Shown: piece after piece, positions 54,566 through 63,082 of the stretch
How positions within the stretch are numbered: the first letter of the stretch is position 1
Layout of the letters: every line of letters starts with the position of its first letter
Assembly: GCA_041393015.1 (NCBI GenBank)
Contig: JAWKKV010000004.1
Coordinates: 62,001 to 126,000 of the forward strand
Source: JAGQYH01 sp041393015
GTDB lineage: Bacteria; Bacteroidota; Bacteroidia; Chitinophagales; JADIYW01
Direction: 5' to 3'
Length of the DNA stretch: 64,000 nucleotides
The notes under the pieces: generated by a model
Databases searched by the model: none
Told to the model about the DNA's origin: nothing
What the model saw: the letters and a program-made list of their open reading frames with translations, nothing else
Program-made: the position numbers and the translations under genes

Positions 54566-55378
54566 ATGACACATAACTTATTAAAAGGCAAAAGAGGAAT
54601 TATTTTTGGTGCGTTGGATGAAAATTCAATTGCATGGAAAACGGCATTGGCAGCAAAAGCACAAGGCGCAACTTTTACTTTAACCAATGCACCGGTTGCA
54701 TTACGATTAGGTACGATTAATAAATTGGCGGAAGAATGTGGTGCAGAAGTCATTCCTGCTGATGCCACTTCAGTGGAGGATTTATCTAACCTGTTTGATA
54801 AAAGTGTGGAGCTTTTAGGCGGTAAAATAGATTTTGTTTTACATTCTATCGGTATGTCGCCGAATGTGAGAAAGGGCAAAGAATATACTGGGTTGAATTA
54901 TTCTTTTTTAGAGAAAACATTAGATATATCAGCTATTTCATTACATAAGGTTTTACAAGTAGCATGGGAAAAAGATGCATTGAATGAAGGTGCTTCTGTA
55001 GTGGCGTTAAGTTATATTGCGGCGCAAAGAGCCTTCCCCGGCTATAACGATATGGCGGATGCAAAAGCCCTTTTGGAATCTATTGCTAGGAGCTTTGGCT
55101 ATCAATATGGCAATAGAAAAAAGGTGAGAATTAATACGGTAAGTCAATCGCCAACTGTTACCACAGCGGGTTCGGGCGTGAAAGGATTTGATTCCTTCTT
55201 TAAATATGCAGAGAAAATTTCGCCTTTAGGCAATGCAAGTGGTGAGGACTGCGCCAATTATTGCATCATGCTTTTTTCAGATTATACCAAAATGGTAACC
55301 ATGCAGAATCTTTTCCATGATGGAGGATTTTCAAATACAGGAGTAAGTGAAGCTTTAATAGACTTACTCGAAGACTAA
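54566..55378 (+). CDS. fabI: Enoyl-ACP reductase (FabI)
   Basis: 270 residues of the SDR fold, the last step in each round of fatty acid synthesis. FabI-type nucleotide region IIFGALDENSIAW, then LHSIGMSPN. The catalytic residues Tyr150, Tyr160 and Lys167 have the FabI spacing (10 and 7). The C-terminal FHDGGFSNTG is typical. It is followed after 8 nt by the acylase gene. A tandem repeat fills the leader. Confidence 0.95.
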   Translation: MTHNLLKGKRGIIFGALDENSIAWKTALAAKAQGATFTLTNAPVALRLGTINKLAEECGAEVIPADATSVEDLSNLFDKSVELLGGKIDFVLHSIGMSPNVRKGKEYTGLNYSFLEKTLDISAISLHKVLQVAWEKDALNEGASVVALSYIAAQRAFPGYNDMADAKALLESIARSFGYQYGNRKKVRINTVSQSPTVTTAGSGVKGFDSFFKYAEKISPLGNASGEDCANYCIMLFSDYTKMVTMQNLFHDGGFSNTGVSEALIDLLED

Positions 55379-55386
55379 ACAAAAAC

Positions 55387-57486
55387 ATGACTAAATTACT
55401 TTCATTTCTTTTACCCATAATTGTATTAATTTCTTGTTCAACTTCTAAAATGGAGTACACCGATCATTCATTGGTGGATCCCAAAGATGTTCAAATTTAT
55501 AGAGACGATTATGGCGTGCCGCATATTTTCGGTAAAACAGATGCCGACGCTGCATATGGATTAGCTTGGGCAAATGCCGAAGATGCTTTTGGTTGGATGC
55601 AAGAAACTTTATTAGCCGGTAGTGGTCGAATGGCAAGGTATTCCGGGAAAGATGGTGCTGCAGTTGATTTTTTTAATCACTTTATTGGCGCAGAAAAATT
55701 AATCAAAGAAAAGTTTGATTCGGATGTATCTAAGGAAACTCTACGGTACATGGAAGGATTTTGTCAAGGTATCAACGCTTATGCAGCTGCGCATCCCGAT
55801 GAAGTAATATTAAAAGGTCTTTTCCCAACCAATCCAAAGGAATTATTGAAATCGTATGTTGTCTCTATGTCTTTTTTGGTAGGCGCATCGAATCCTATTC
55901 AGAAAATCATGGATGGTGAATTTCCGGTAAACGAAGATGGTTTGGGCAGTAATGCCATTGCTTTAGCATCTAATATTACAACTGATAAACAAACTTACTT
56001 AGCTATCAATCCGCATTTTTATGCCGAAGGACCTTTATCTTTTTACGAGGCACACGTCAACAGTGAAGAAGGTTTAAATTTTCATGGCGCACTTTTTCAA
56101 GGTATGATGGCGGTTGTGATGGGCAACAATGAAAATTTAGGATATGGCATGACGTACAACCATTTTGATGGAGTAGATGTATTCAAACTAAAAATGGTAG
56201 AAGGAGAGAAACTGACGTATGAATTAGATGGAAAAAAACACCAACTGGAGAAACGGAAAGTTTGGTTGAAAGTAAAATTGGGAAAAGTATTGGTGATTCC
56301 GGTGAGCAGAATGACGTATTGGAGTGAATTAGGACCCGTTTTAAAATCAAAAGATGGTGAGTTTTTTGCCGTAAAATTTTGGGCCAATACAACCGTTCGA
56401 TTGCCGGAGCAATTGATTGCAATGAACAAAGCCACCGATTTAAAGTCATTTAAAGCGGCGTTAGATATTCAAGCATTGGCCATGTTTAACATTGTTTATG
56501 CCGATAAGGAAGACAATATATATTACATCTCCAATGGTCAAGTACCTTATAGACCGATTGGAGACGAAAGAGATTATAGTAAAGCATTGCCGGGCGATAA
56601 TTCAGAGTTGATTTGGCAGCGTATTTTGAGTATTGATGAGTTACCGAATGTATTGAACCCTGATTGTGGTTATATTTTTAATTCCAATAACAGTCCGTTT
56701 AATGCAACTTGTACAGATAATAATTGCGATCCTAACTTATTGCACAAGAGTGTGAATTTATGGGATGGCGGTAACAATAGATCCAATAGATTGGAAGAGA
56801 TTTTTAACGAGACCATTGAATTTGATTGGGAGAAATTCAAATCCATGAAGTTTGATACGCAGTTTCCTCAAAGTGGAAAATTTATTGAGAGTTTGCGAGT
56901 GATTAATCAGATTGATGCTACTAAATATGAAGATGTTCAAGCGCCTATAGAATGGATGCAAAATTGGGACAGACATGTGACGAACGAAAGTGTACCGGCA
57001 GCATGGTTTGCCAGAGCGATGATGATTATTTTTAAAAAGAATGGCTATACGGATAAGCATTTTATTACCGGAATTGATTTAAGCGAAGAAGAATTTGTGG
57101 CCGCGATGCGAGGCACGAAAGAAAACTTCATGACCAACTTTGGGAAGCTAGAAGTAACCAAAGGCGAATTAATGCGTGTACGAAGAGCCGATAAAAACTT
57201 TCCTGATCCTGGGTTTCCGGATTTATTACCCGCCAGTTATGGTAAAGAATATGGCGATGGCACATTAGTGCCTGTATTTTCAGACAGCTATACTCATTTT
57301 GTTTCGTTTGATAAAAACGGTCCAACCAAAATAGAAACCTTAACGGTTTTTGGTCCATCATCAGATACGACCAGCGAACGCTCAACTATTGAAATGGAAC
57401 GCTACAGCAAGCAACAACCTAAATCAATGAGTTTGAATAGGAGTGAGATTGTAAAGGATGAAGGGAGATTGTATTATCCTAAGTAA
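55387..57486 (+). CDS. Penicillin acylase family protein (Ntn hydrolase), lipoprotein
   Basis: 699 residues. Lipoprotein signal with Cys17 (VLISC). The alpha part has VQIYRDDYGVPHIFGKTDADAAYGLAWANAEDAF. The autocleavage site and new N-terminal nucleophile is Ser188 in GLGSNAIALA, and the later Asn/Arg-rich active-site region FNSNNSPFNATC is present. The family cleaves amide bonds of acylated compounds, such as acyl-homoserine lactones, penicillins or N-acyl amino acids. The precursor length is usual. It is 8 nt after fabI and may be cotranscribed; the natural substrate is unknown. Confidence 0.9.
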   Translation: MTKLLSFLLPIIVLISCSTSKMEYTDHSLVDPKDVQIYRDDYGVPHIFGKTDADAAYGLAWANAEDAFGWMQETLLAGSGRMARYSGKDGAAVDFFNHFIGAEKLIKEKFDSDVSKETLRYMEGFCQGINAYAAAHPDEVILKGLFPTNPKELLKSYVVSMSFLVGASNPIQKIMDGEFPVNEDGLGSNAIALASNITTDKQTYLAINPHFYAEGPLSFYEAHVNSEEGLNFHGALFQGMMAVVMGNNENLGYGMTYNHFDGVDVFKLKMVEGEKLTYELDGKKHQLEKRKVWLKVKLGKVLVIPVSRMTYWSELGPVLKSKDGEFFAVKFWANTTVRLPEQLIAMNKATDLKSFKAALDIQALAMFNIVYADKEDNIYYISNGQVPYRPIGDERDYSKALPGDNSELIWQRILSIDELPNVLNPDCGYIFNSNNSPFNATCTDNNCDPNLLHKSVNLWDGGNNRSNRLEEIFNETIEFDWEKFKSMKFDTQFPQSGKFIESLRVINQIDATKYEDVQAPIEWMQNWDRHVTNESVPAAWFARAMMIIFKKNGYTDKHFITGIDLSEEEFVAAMRGTKENFMTNFGKLEVTKGELMRVRRADKNFPDPGFPDLLPASYGKEYGDGTLVPVFSDSYTHFVSFDKNGPTKIETLTVFGPSSDTTSERSTIEMERYSKQQPKSMSLNRSEIVKDEGRLYYPK

Positions 57487-57547
57487 GTTGGAAATTTACG
57501 ATGGTCAATTATCAAGCTCAATGAACAAGTAAAAAAAAGTTTTAAAA

Positions 57548-58018
57548 ATGATACTTGAAATTGAAAATTTAAACATAAATGAGTCAGAATTAGAGCAATT
57601 AACTTCTTCAATAAAAATTCAACTTAATAGTAAGAGTCATATATATTGGCTAGATAAAAAAGATTTTAGAATAACTTACAAATGTATTTGGTGGGGATTT
57701 TATGTTCCTCCTAATAATCCTTTAAAGTATTTTGCTTCAAGAGGTAGTTTAGAGTTGAAACTAGAAGAAAACAAATTAATTGTTGTGTTTAAGAGGAGGT
57801 ATTTAATAACATTGCTTTTTTACTTCCCATTTTTTCTATTTGCTTTTATAATGTTTGCTTTCTTAAGTTCCGGTCCATTAGTTTGGATGTTGATTCCAAT
57901 AGGTTTTGTAGCTATCATATTTATAGTTTTTTTTAGTTTATCATATTTGGGATATAAAAATTTTGTCTCTCAAATTGAAAGAATGATTTTAGAATGGAAT
58001 CAAGGGAGGAAATTATAA
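57548..58018 (+). CDS. Hypothetical membrane protein, 156 residues
   Basis: A cytoplasmic N-terminal half (about 1-85, with YKCIWWGFYVPPNNPLKYF) and two strong membrane helices at about 90-110 and 115-135, followed by a short tail. No family is recognised. It is AT-richer than its neighbours. The next gene on the other strand is also a small unknown membrane protein; whether they are related in function is unknown. Confidence 0.6.
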   Translation: MILEIENLNINESELEQLTSSIKIQLNSKSHIYWLDKKDFRITYKCIWWGFYVPPNNPLKYFASRGSLELKLEENKLIVVFKRRYLITLLFYFPFFLFAFIMFAFLSSGPLVWMLIPIGFVAIIFIVFFSLSYLGYKNFVSQIERMILEWNQGRKL

Positions 58019-58104
58019 CAATATAAAGCTGTCTTAAGTTAGAGCGCAATGGGACTTAAGTTTGACAGATAAATAAGTTATTTAAAATAATTTATACTTT
58101 AATA

Positions 58105-58395
58105 TTAGTTTTCAAAATCTAAATCAATTCCGATGAAATACTTAATGATTACTCCAGTAATAAATAAAACAATCCAAAGAAAAAGTAATAATTGATTGTT
58201 TTTATAATCAAACAAAATTATAGGGTTCTTTTTTTCTTTATTCATTAGTCCTTTTAAGCTTTTGTCTCTATAAAAAGGGAAATGTTTTTTTAATTTTTCA
58301 TTGTATTCTATTGATGCCATATGAAGTTTAAAAGCTGTAAAAATCATCAAAATAAATGTTAAGCTCAAAAAAATAATTATTATAATGCGGTCCAT
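58105..58395 (-). CDS. Hypothetical membrane protein, 96 residues
   Basis: Two hydrophobic segments (about 4-22 and 68-88) with a lysine-rich loop between (YNEKLKKHFPFYRDKSLKGLMNK in part). No family is recognised. It converges with the gene at 57548 and begins at ATG 58395. Confidence 0.5.
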   Translation of the reverse strand: MDRIIIIIFLSLTFILMIFTAFKLHMASIEYNEKLKKHFPFYRDKSLKGLMNKEKKNPIILFDYKNNQLLLFLWIVLFITGVIIKYFIGIDLDFEN

Positions 58396-58493
58396 ACAAA
58401 ATAAATATATAGAGAAATTTTTGGACTTGTTTAAATCTTAAATTTCTTTGAATATAAATACCTATCTGGTATAAGTTTGAATGAATTGATAAC

Positions 58494-58724
58494 CTTTCAG
58501 CGTGCGAAGCTCCTGAAAGCGTTATTTCGAGTATAAAATACGTTCCTCGCCCTTGTTGGTGATATCACCAACAATAAGAATGCCTAATTAAAGTCTGTGG
58601 TGATAATACCAAAGACGGCTGAGATTCTTCGATTGATTTCAAGTTTTTTTGAATCAGTAAAATTCGTTTATCAATCTCAGAATGATCAAAATCTGCACAC
58701 TCGCTCGGCTCCAGTCGAGCGTGC
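58494..58724. repeat. Repeat-rich intergenic region with a perfect 22-bp palindrome
   Basis: No believable gene in 58396-58748. It contains hairpin CTTTCAG/CTGAAAG (58494-58519), a perfect palindrome TTGTTGGTGAT/ATCACCAACAA (58553-58574), and a GC-rich hairpin CGCTCG/CGAGCG (58702-58721) with outer GCAC/GTGC. The composition differs from the neighbourhood, as for dispersed intergenic repeats. A 60-codon frame here is judged spurious. Confidence 0.6.
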
Positions 58725-58750
58725 AATATTTCTTGGCTTGTAGCCAAACA

Positions 58751-58782
58751 AAAAAAGGGATACTTATCAGCATCCCTTTTTT
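58751..58782 (-). terminator. Intrinsic terminator of clpC
   Basis: AAAAAAGGGAT (58751-58761) pairs exactly with ATCCCTTTTTT (58772-58782); the minus strand ends in T6. It lies 39 bp after the clpC stop. Its core GGGAT/ATCCC is the same as in the terminator at 14532. Confidence 0.85.
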
Positions 58783-58820
58783 GTTTATAGCTAGCGCGAG
58801 CTTGTAGCCCGTGCCAATAA

Positions 58821-61358
58821 TTACTTTTCTTCTTTCGGCGTTACCGCCTTCTTACGACTTTTCTTTTTAGGCGTAAATACTAATCCATCTTTTGCTTCAT
58901 TTAAGGAAGCTTCCAAAGTCGCACCTTCTTTAACTTCTGAGCTCAAAATCGCTTCAGCTAAAGGATCTTCCATGTATTTCTGAATCGCTCTGTGTAAAGG
59001 TCGAGCTCCAAATTGAGGATCAAATCCTTTGTCGGCTAAAAAGTCTTTCGCTTCTGTAGTTAACTCAACGGTATAACCTAAAGTATCTAACCTACCGAAT
59101 ACATCTTTCAATGCAATATCAATGATTTCATGGATATGCGATTTCTCTAAAGAATTGAAAATCACAACATCATCAATTCTATTTAAGAATTCAGGTGAGA
59201 AAGTCTTTGACAATGCTTTTTGAATAACATTTTTCGTATGGCTATCCATTTGATCTTGTTTCGCTTGCGTCGCAAAACCAACACCAGCACCAAAATCTTT
59301 CAATTGACGAACACCTATGTTACTCGTCATAATGATGATGGTGTTTTTAAAATCGATTTTTCTACCTAAACCATCTGTTAACTGACCGTCGTCCAATACT
59401 TGTAATAGAATATTGTAAACGTCAGGGTGAGCTTTTTCAATCTCATCTAACAAAATTACCGAGTAAGGCTTTCTTCTCACTTTTTCGGTTAACTGTCCGC
59501 CTTCTTCGTAGCCAACATAGCCTGGAGGGGCTCCAATTAATCTACTGATAGAGAATTTTTCCATGTATTCACTCATGTCAATTCTCACCAAAGCATCTTC
59601 GGTATCAAACATATATCTGCTTAATGCTTTCGCTAGCTCGGTTTTACCAACACCGGTTGGCCCTAAGAAAATGAATGTACCAATTGGTTTTTTAGGATCT
59701 TTTAATCCCACTCTATTTCTTTGAATGGCTTTGGTAATTTTGGCCACAGCATCATCTTGCCCGACAATAGATTTTTTAAGATCATCAGCCATGTGTACCA
59801 ATCGCTTGCTCTCTTTCTGAGCCACACGTTTGGTTGGAATACCGGTCATCATGGCCACTACTTCAGCGATAGCGTCTTCATCAACCGGATATCTTTCCGA
59901 TTTAACGCTTTCTTCCCATTCTGCCTTAATGTTTTCCAATTCAATATTCAGTTGCTTTTCCTTGTCTCTCAACTTGGCCGCATCTTCATATTTTTGGCTT
60001 TTTACCACCTTGTTTTTTTCCTCTTTTACCGCTTCAATCTCTTCTTCTTTCTTAGTGATTTCTTCCGGCACATGAATGTTTTTCAAATGCACTCGAGCAC
60101 CCACTTCATCCATTACATCAATGGCTTTGTCTGGTAAAAAACGATCGGTAATATATCTTGTACTTAAATCCACACAAGCTTGAATCGCTTCATCTGTATA
60201 TTCTACGTTGTGGTAATCTTCATATTTTTCTTTGATATTGGTCAAAATAGTAACGGTTTCCTCAGCACTTGGCGGATCCACCAATACTTTTTGGAATCTT
60301 CTTTCCAATGCACCATCTTTTTCAATATACTGACGGTATTCATCTAAAGTAGAAGCACCGATACATTGTAATTCTCCTCTTGCTAACGCAGGTTTGAAAA
60401 TATTGGAAGCATCTAAAGAACCCGTAGCGCCACCGGCACCAACAATGGTATGAATTTCATCAATGAACAAGATCACATCTCTGTTTTTCTCTAATTCATT
60501 CATAATGGCCTTCATTCGCTCTTCAAACTGACCTCTATATTTTGTGCCGGCCACTAAAGCAGCCAAATCAAGCATTACAATTCTTTTACCGAATAGCACT
60601 CTCGAAACACGTCGTTGAATGATTCTTAAAGCCAAACCTTCCACAATTGCCGTTTTACCAACGCCCGGCTCACCAATTAAAATTGGGTTGTTTTTCTTTC
60701 TTCTACTTAAAATCTGACTGACCCTTTCAATTTCCATTTCTCTGCCAACAATTGGATCCAATTTGCCTTCTTCTGCCAAATTGGTAATGTCTCTGCCAAA
60801 ATTGTCTAAAACAGGTGTTTTGGATTTGGTGCCTTTTTTAGCATACGTTTTTGCTTTTTGATCATCGTCTTCAAATTCTGAAGGATCATTAGGCTCGTTG
60901 GGAAACTCACTGCTGATATCCTGTTTTACATAGTCTAACTCTGCTTTAAAAATATCGTAGTCGATTTCCATTTTATTCAACAACTGTGTGCCAATATTGT
61001 CTTTGTTTTTAAGAATAGCCAACATTAAATGCTCTGTGCTTACAGTATCATTTTTTAAATGTTTAGCTTCTAGAACAGTTATTCTCATTACCTTTTCCGC
61101 TTGTTTGGTCAATGGCAATGTGTCGGCATTAGAAGGCATCATACTAAAGTTATCTTTAATGCCATCTTCTATTTTTTTACGAAGTAGAATAATATCTACA
61201 TCTAGTGATTTCAAAACCTTAATAGCTAATCCATCACCTTCTCTAATGAGTCCAAGTAATAGGTGCTCTATACCAATATTACTATGATTCAATCGAAGTG
61301 CTTCCTCTCTGCTGTAAGAAATAACTTCTTTTACTTTTTGTGAAAATTTTGCATCCAT
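58821..61358 (-). CDS. clpC: ATP-dependent Clp protease ATP-binding subunit ClpC
   Basis: 845 residues. Clp N repeats (about 1-145) start with FSQKVKEVISYSREEALRLNH. AAA+ domain 1 has GEPGVGKTAIVEGLALRI, followed by the UVR/middle helices (KSQKYEDAAKLRDKEKQL). AAA+ domain 2 has LGPTGVGKTELAKALSRYMF and ends with the ClpP-loop and sensor region GFDPQFGARPLHRAIQKY. It unfolds proteins for ClpP. Single gene with a strong terminator behind; the 431-bp upstream region has no gene. Confidence 0.97.
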   Translation of the reverse strand: MDAKFSQKVKEVISYSREEALRLNHSNIGIEHLLLGLIREGDGLAIKVLKSLDVDIILLRKKIEDGIKDNFSMMPSNADTLPLTKQAEKVMRITVLEAKHLKNDTVSTEHLMLAILKNKDNIGTQLLNKMEIDYDIFKAELDYVKQDISSEFPNEPNDPSEFEDDDQKAKTYAKKGTKSKTPVLDNFGRDITNLAEEGKLDPIVGREMEIERVSQILSRRKKNNPILIGEPGVGKTAIVEGLALRIIQRRVSRVLFGKRIVMLDLAALVAGTKYRGQFEERMKAIMNELEKNRDVILFIDEIHTIVGAGGATGSLDASNIFKPALARGELQCIGASTLDEYRQYIEKDGALERRFQKVLVDPPSAEETVTILTNIKEKYEDYHNVEYTDEAIQACVDLSTRYITDRFLPDKAIDVMDEVGARVHLKNIHVPEEITKKEEEIEAVKEEKNKVVKSQKYEDAAKLRDKEKQLNIELENIKAEWEESVKSERYPVDEDAIAEVVAMMTGIPTKRVAQKESKRLVHMADDLKKSIVGQDDAVAKITKAIQRNRVGLKDPKKPIGTFIFLGPTGVGKTELAKALSRYMFDTEDALVRIDMSEYMEKFSISRLIGAPPGYVGYEEGGQLTEKVRRKPYSVILLDEIEKAHPDVYNILLQVLDDGQLTDGLGRKIDFKNTIIIMTSNIGVRQLKDFGAGVGFATQAKQDQMDSHTKNVIQKALSKTFSPEFLNRIDDVVIFNSLEKSHIHEIIDIALKDVFGRLDTLGYTVELTTEAKDFLADKGFDPQFGARPLHRAIQKYMEDPLAEAILSSEVKEGATLEASLNEAKDGLVFTPKKKSRKKAVTPKEEK

Positions 61359-61531
61359 AACTTGTAGTGTTCAAAATTCTTGCCATACTGATTTAACATG
61401 ACAGACTTACTCAATGAATAAATATAAATAGGAAAATCATGACAAAAAAACAAATGTTATGAAGTTATCCACTTTTATCAATCATTTCTAATAATACACA
61501 TAACGCACTTAAGAAGCAAGGAGTTTACAAG

Positions 61532-61556
61532 AGATGTTAAAAAAGCATCTTTTTTT
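61532..61556 (+). terminator. Hairpin with T run in the clpC-STAS intergenic region
   Basis: AGATG (61532-61536) pairs with CATCT (61546-61550), followed by T7. It points rightward, but no plus-strand gene lies upstream, since clpC is divergent. It may end a small RNA starting in 61380-61500, or be chance. Nothing else was recognised in 61359-61755. Confidence 0.35.
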
Positions 61557-61755
61557 AATTTTCCAATCATTAATCCAAATGATTTACACTTCAATTTAAA
61601 ACATTAACGAATGTAGATTAACGATTGGAGACAGCCGTCGGCAAAAGCCTAAGGCATCGAACGATTTTTGAATTGAAAATAAAGCAGAAAAACCTTAAAT
61701 GCATTCACTAAATTCCATAATTTTAAACTCTATTACAATTCATTTAGGAATAATG

Positions 61756-61763
61756 TATATTTG
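61756..61763 (+). promoter_or_regulatory. Putative -7 box TATATTTG for the STAS gene
   Basis: Exact TAnnTTTG match, 26 nt before ATG 61790. Confidence 0.55.
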
Positions 61764-61789
61764 CCTGTTATAAAAGAAATAAATAACGA

Positions 61790-62158
61790 ATGAAGTTTTC
61801 AATAGATAAGCAAGAAAAAGTAGTGTCAATAGCCTTGTTAGAGGAGAAGTTAAATAGCTTAACCGCTCCAAAATTAAAATCAGAATTAATTATTTTAAGA
61901 GAAGAAGGCTATAGAAATATAATTTTTGATCTTAGTGAAGTGAAATTTGTAGACTCATCTGGGCTTAGCTCTATATTAGTTGGCAATAGAATTTGTAAAG
62001 AAGCAGGTGGAACATTTGTAATTTGCGGTTTAAATGAGCAAGTACAAAAGTTGATCAAAATCTCGCAATTAGAGAATATTTTAAGCATTTTTCCAACGAA
62101 ATCTGAAGCCATTGATTACGCTCTTTTAGAAGAATTAGAGCGAGATCTTAAACAATAG
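61790..62158 (+). CDS. STAS-domain anti-anti-sigma factor-like protein
   Basis: 122 residues, a single STAS domain. The phosphoacceptor motif DSSGL is in FDLSEVKFVDSSGLSSILVG (Ser at about 63-64). Such proteins bind anti-sigma or GAF/kinase partners according to phosphorylation. No kinase gene is adjacent. The RNase Z gene follows after 2 nt, so they are cotranscribed. Confidence 0.88.
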   Translation: MKFSIDKQEKVVSIALLEEKLNSLTAPKLKSELIILREEGYRNIIFDLSEVKFVDSSGLSSILVGNRICKEAGGTFVICGLNEQVQKLIKISQLENILSIFPTKSEAIDYALLEELERDLKQ

Positions 62159-62160
62159 AA

Positions 62161-63081
62161 TTGATTTTTTCAGTGCAAATATTGGGTAGCAATTCTGCAT
62201 TGGCTGCTCATGGTAGGCATCCAACAGCGCAAATTGTTCGTCACCATAAATCCATATTTTTGGTTGATTGTGGAGAGGGAACGCAAATGCGCATGTCTAC
62301 TTTCAAAATTAAGCGTTCCAAGATTAAGCATATTTTTATTAGTCATTTGCATGGCGATCATTACTTTGGATTGATTGGCTTATTGACTTCCTATCATTTA
62401 ATGAAGCGAACTGAAACGTTAACGATTCATGCGCCTGCACCTTTAAAAAACATCATTGAAGCGCAATTAAATGCTAGTAACACTGTTTTAAGCTATGATT
62501 TAATTTTTGAATCAACTCAAGCAGATGAGAAACAATTGATTTATGAAAATGAACACTTAAAAGTTTATAGTTTTCCTTTGGTTCATCGAATTCCAACTAC
62601 CGGATTTATTTTTGAAGAGAAATTAGGGTCGAGAAGGATCAATGGTGAAAAAGTAGATCAGTTAAAGCTTGGACGGTCGCATTACAAAGCTTTAAAGCTG
62701 GGAAATGCAATAGAGATAGAAGGGAAAATATATTCAAGTGAAGAATTAACATTGCCTGCTTACCTGCCTCGGTCTTATGTATTTTGCTCTGATACCTGCT
62801 ATTTACCTCAATTACAAGATCAATTTTCTAATGTTGATTTGTTGTACCATGAAGCGACTTTCACCAAAGATGCGACGCTTAGAGCAGCAGAAACTTTTCA
62901 TAGTACTACAGAACAAGCCGGTCAAATAGCTAAGTTAACCCAATCAAAAGAGTTGTTAATTGGCCATTTCAGCTCAAAATATATTGACTTAATGGAAGTA
63001 TTACAAGAAGCGAAAGCTGTTTTCCCCAATACACAATTAGCTATTGAAGGAGAAATTTTTGATATTCCTCGTAACCAATAG
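62161..63081 (+). CDS. rnz: Ribonuclease Z
   Basis: 306 residues, tRNA 3'-processing endonuclease of the metallo-beta-lactamase fold. Zinc motif HLHGDH (His62, His64, Asp66, His67); start FSVQILGSNSALAAHGRHPT is typical. The start codon is TTG at 62161, 2 nt after the STAS stop, and gives exactly the family N-terminus. Further motifs: SDTCY and the late HFSSKYID. It ends 1 bp before the converging sigma-54 activator gene. Confidence 0.95.
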   Translation: MIFSVQILGSNSALAAHGRHPTAQIVRHHKSIFLVDCGEGTQMRMSTFKIKRSKIKHIFISHLHGDHYFGLIGLLTSYHLMKRTETLTIHAPAPLKNIIEAQLNASNTVLSYDLIFESTQADEKQLIYENEHLKVYSFPLVHRIPTTGFIFEEKLGSRRINGEKVDQLKLGRSHYKALKLGNAIEIEGKIYSSEELTLPAYLPRSYVFCSDTCYLPQLQDQFSNVDLLYHEATFTKDATLRAAETFHSTTEQAGQIAKLTQSKELLIGHFSSKYIDLMEVLQEAKAVFPNTQLAIEGEIFDIPRNQ

Positions 63082-63082
63082 A

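Noticed and set aside
58565..58747. 60-residue frame on the minus strand
   Set aside because: It crosses the palindrome and a GC-rich hairpin and has no protein-like pattern; it is probably repeat DNA.
61620..61670. Possible tRNA-like or RNA fold around GGAGACAGCCGTCGGC
   Set aside because: No T-loop, acceptor stem or anticodon arm could be drawn; only a short GC-rich hairpin remains.
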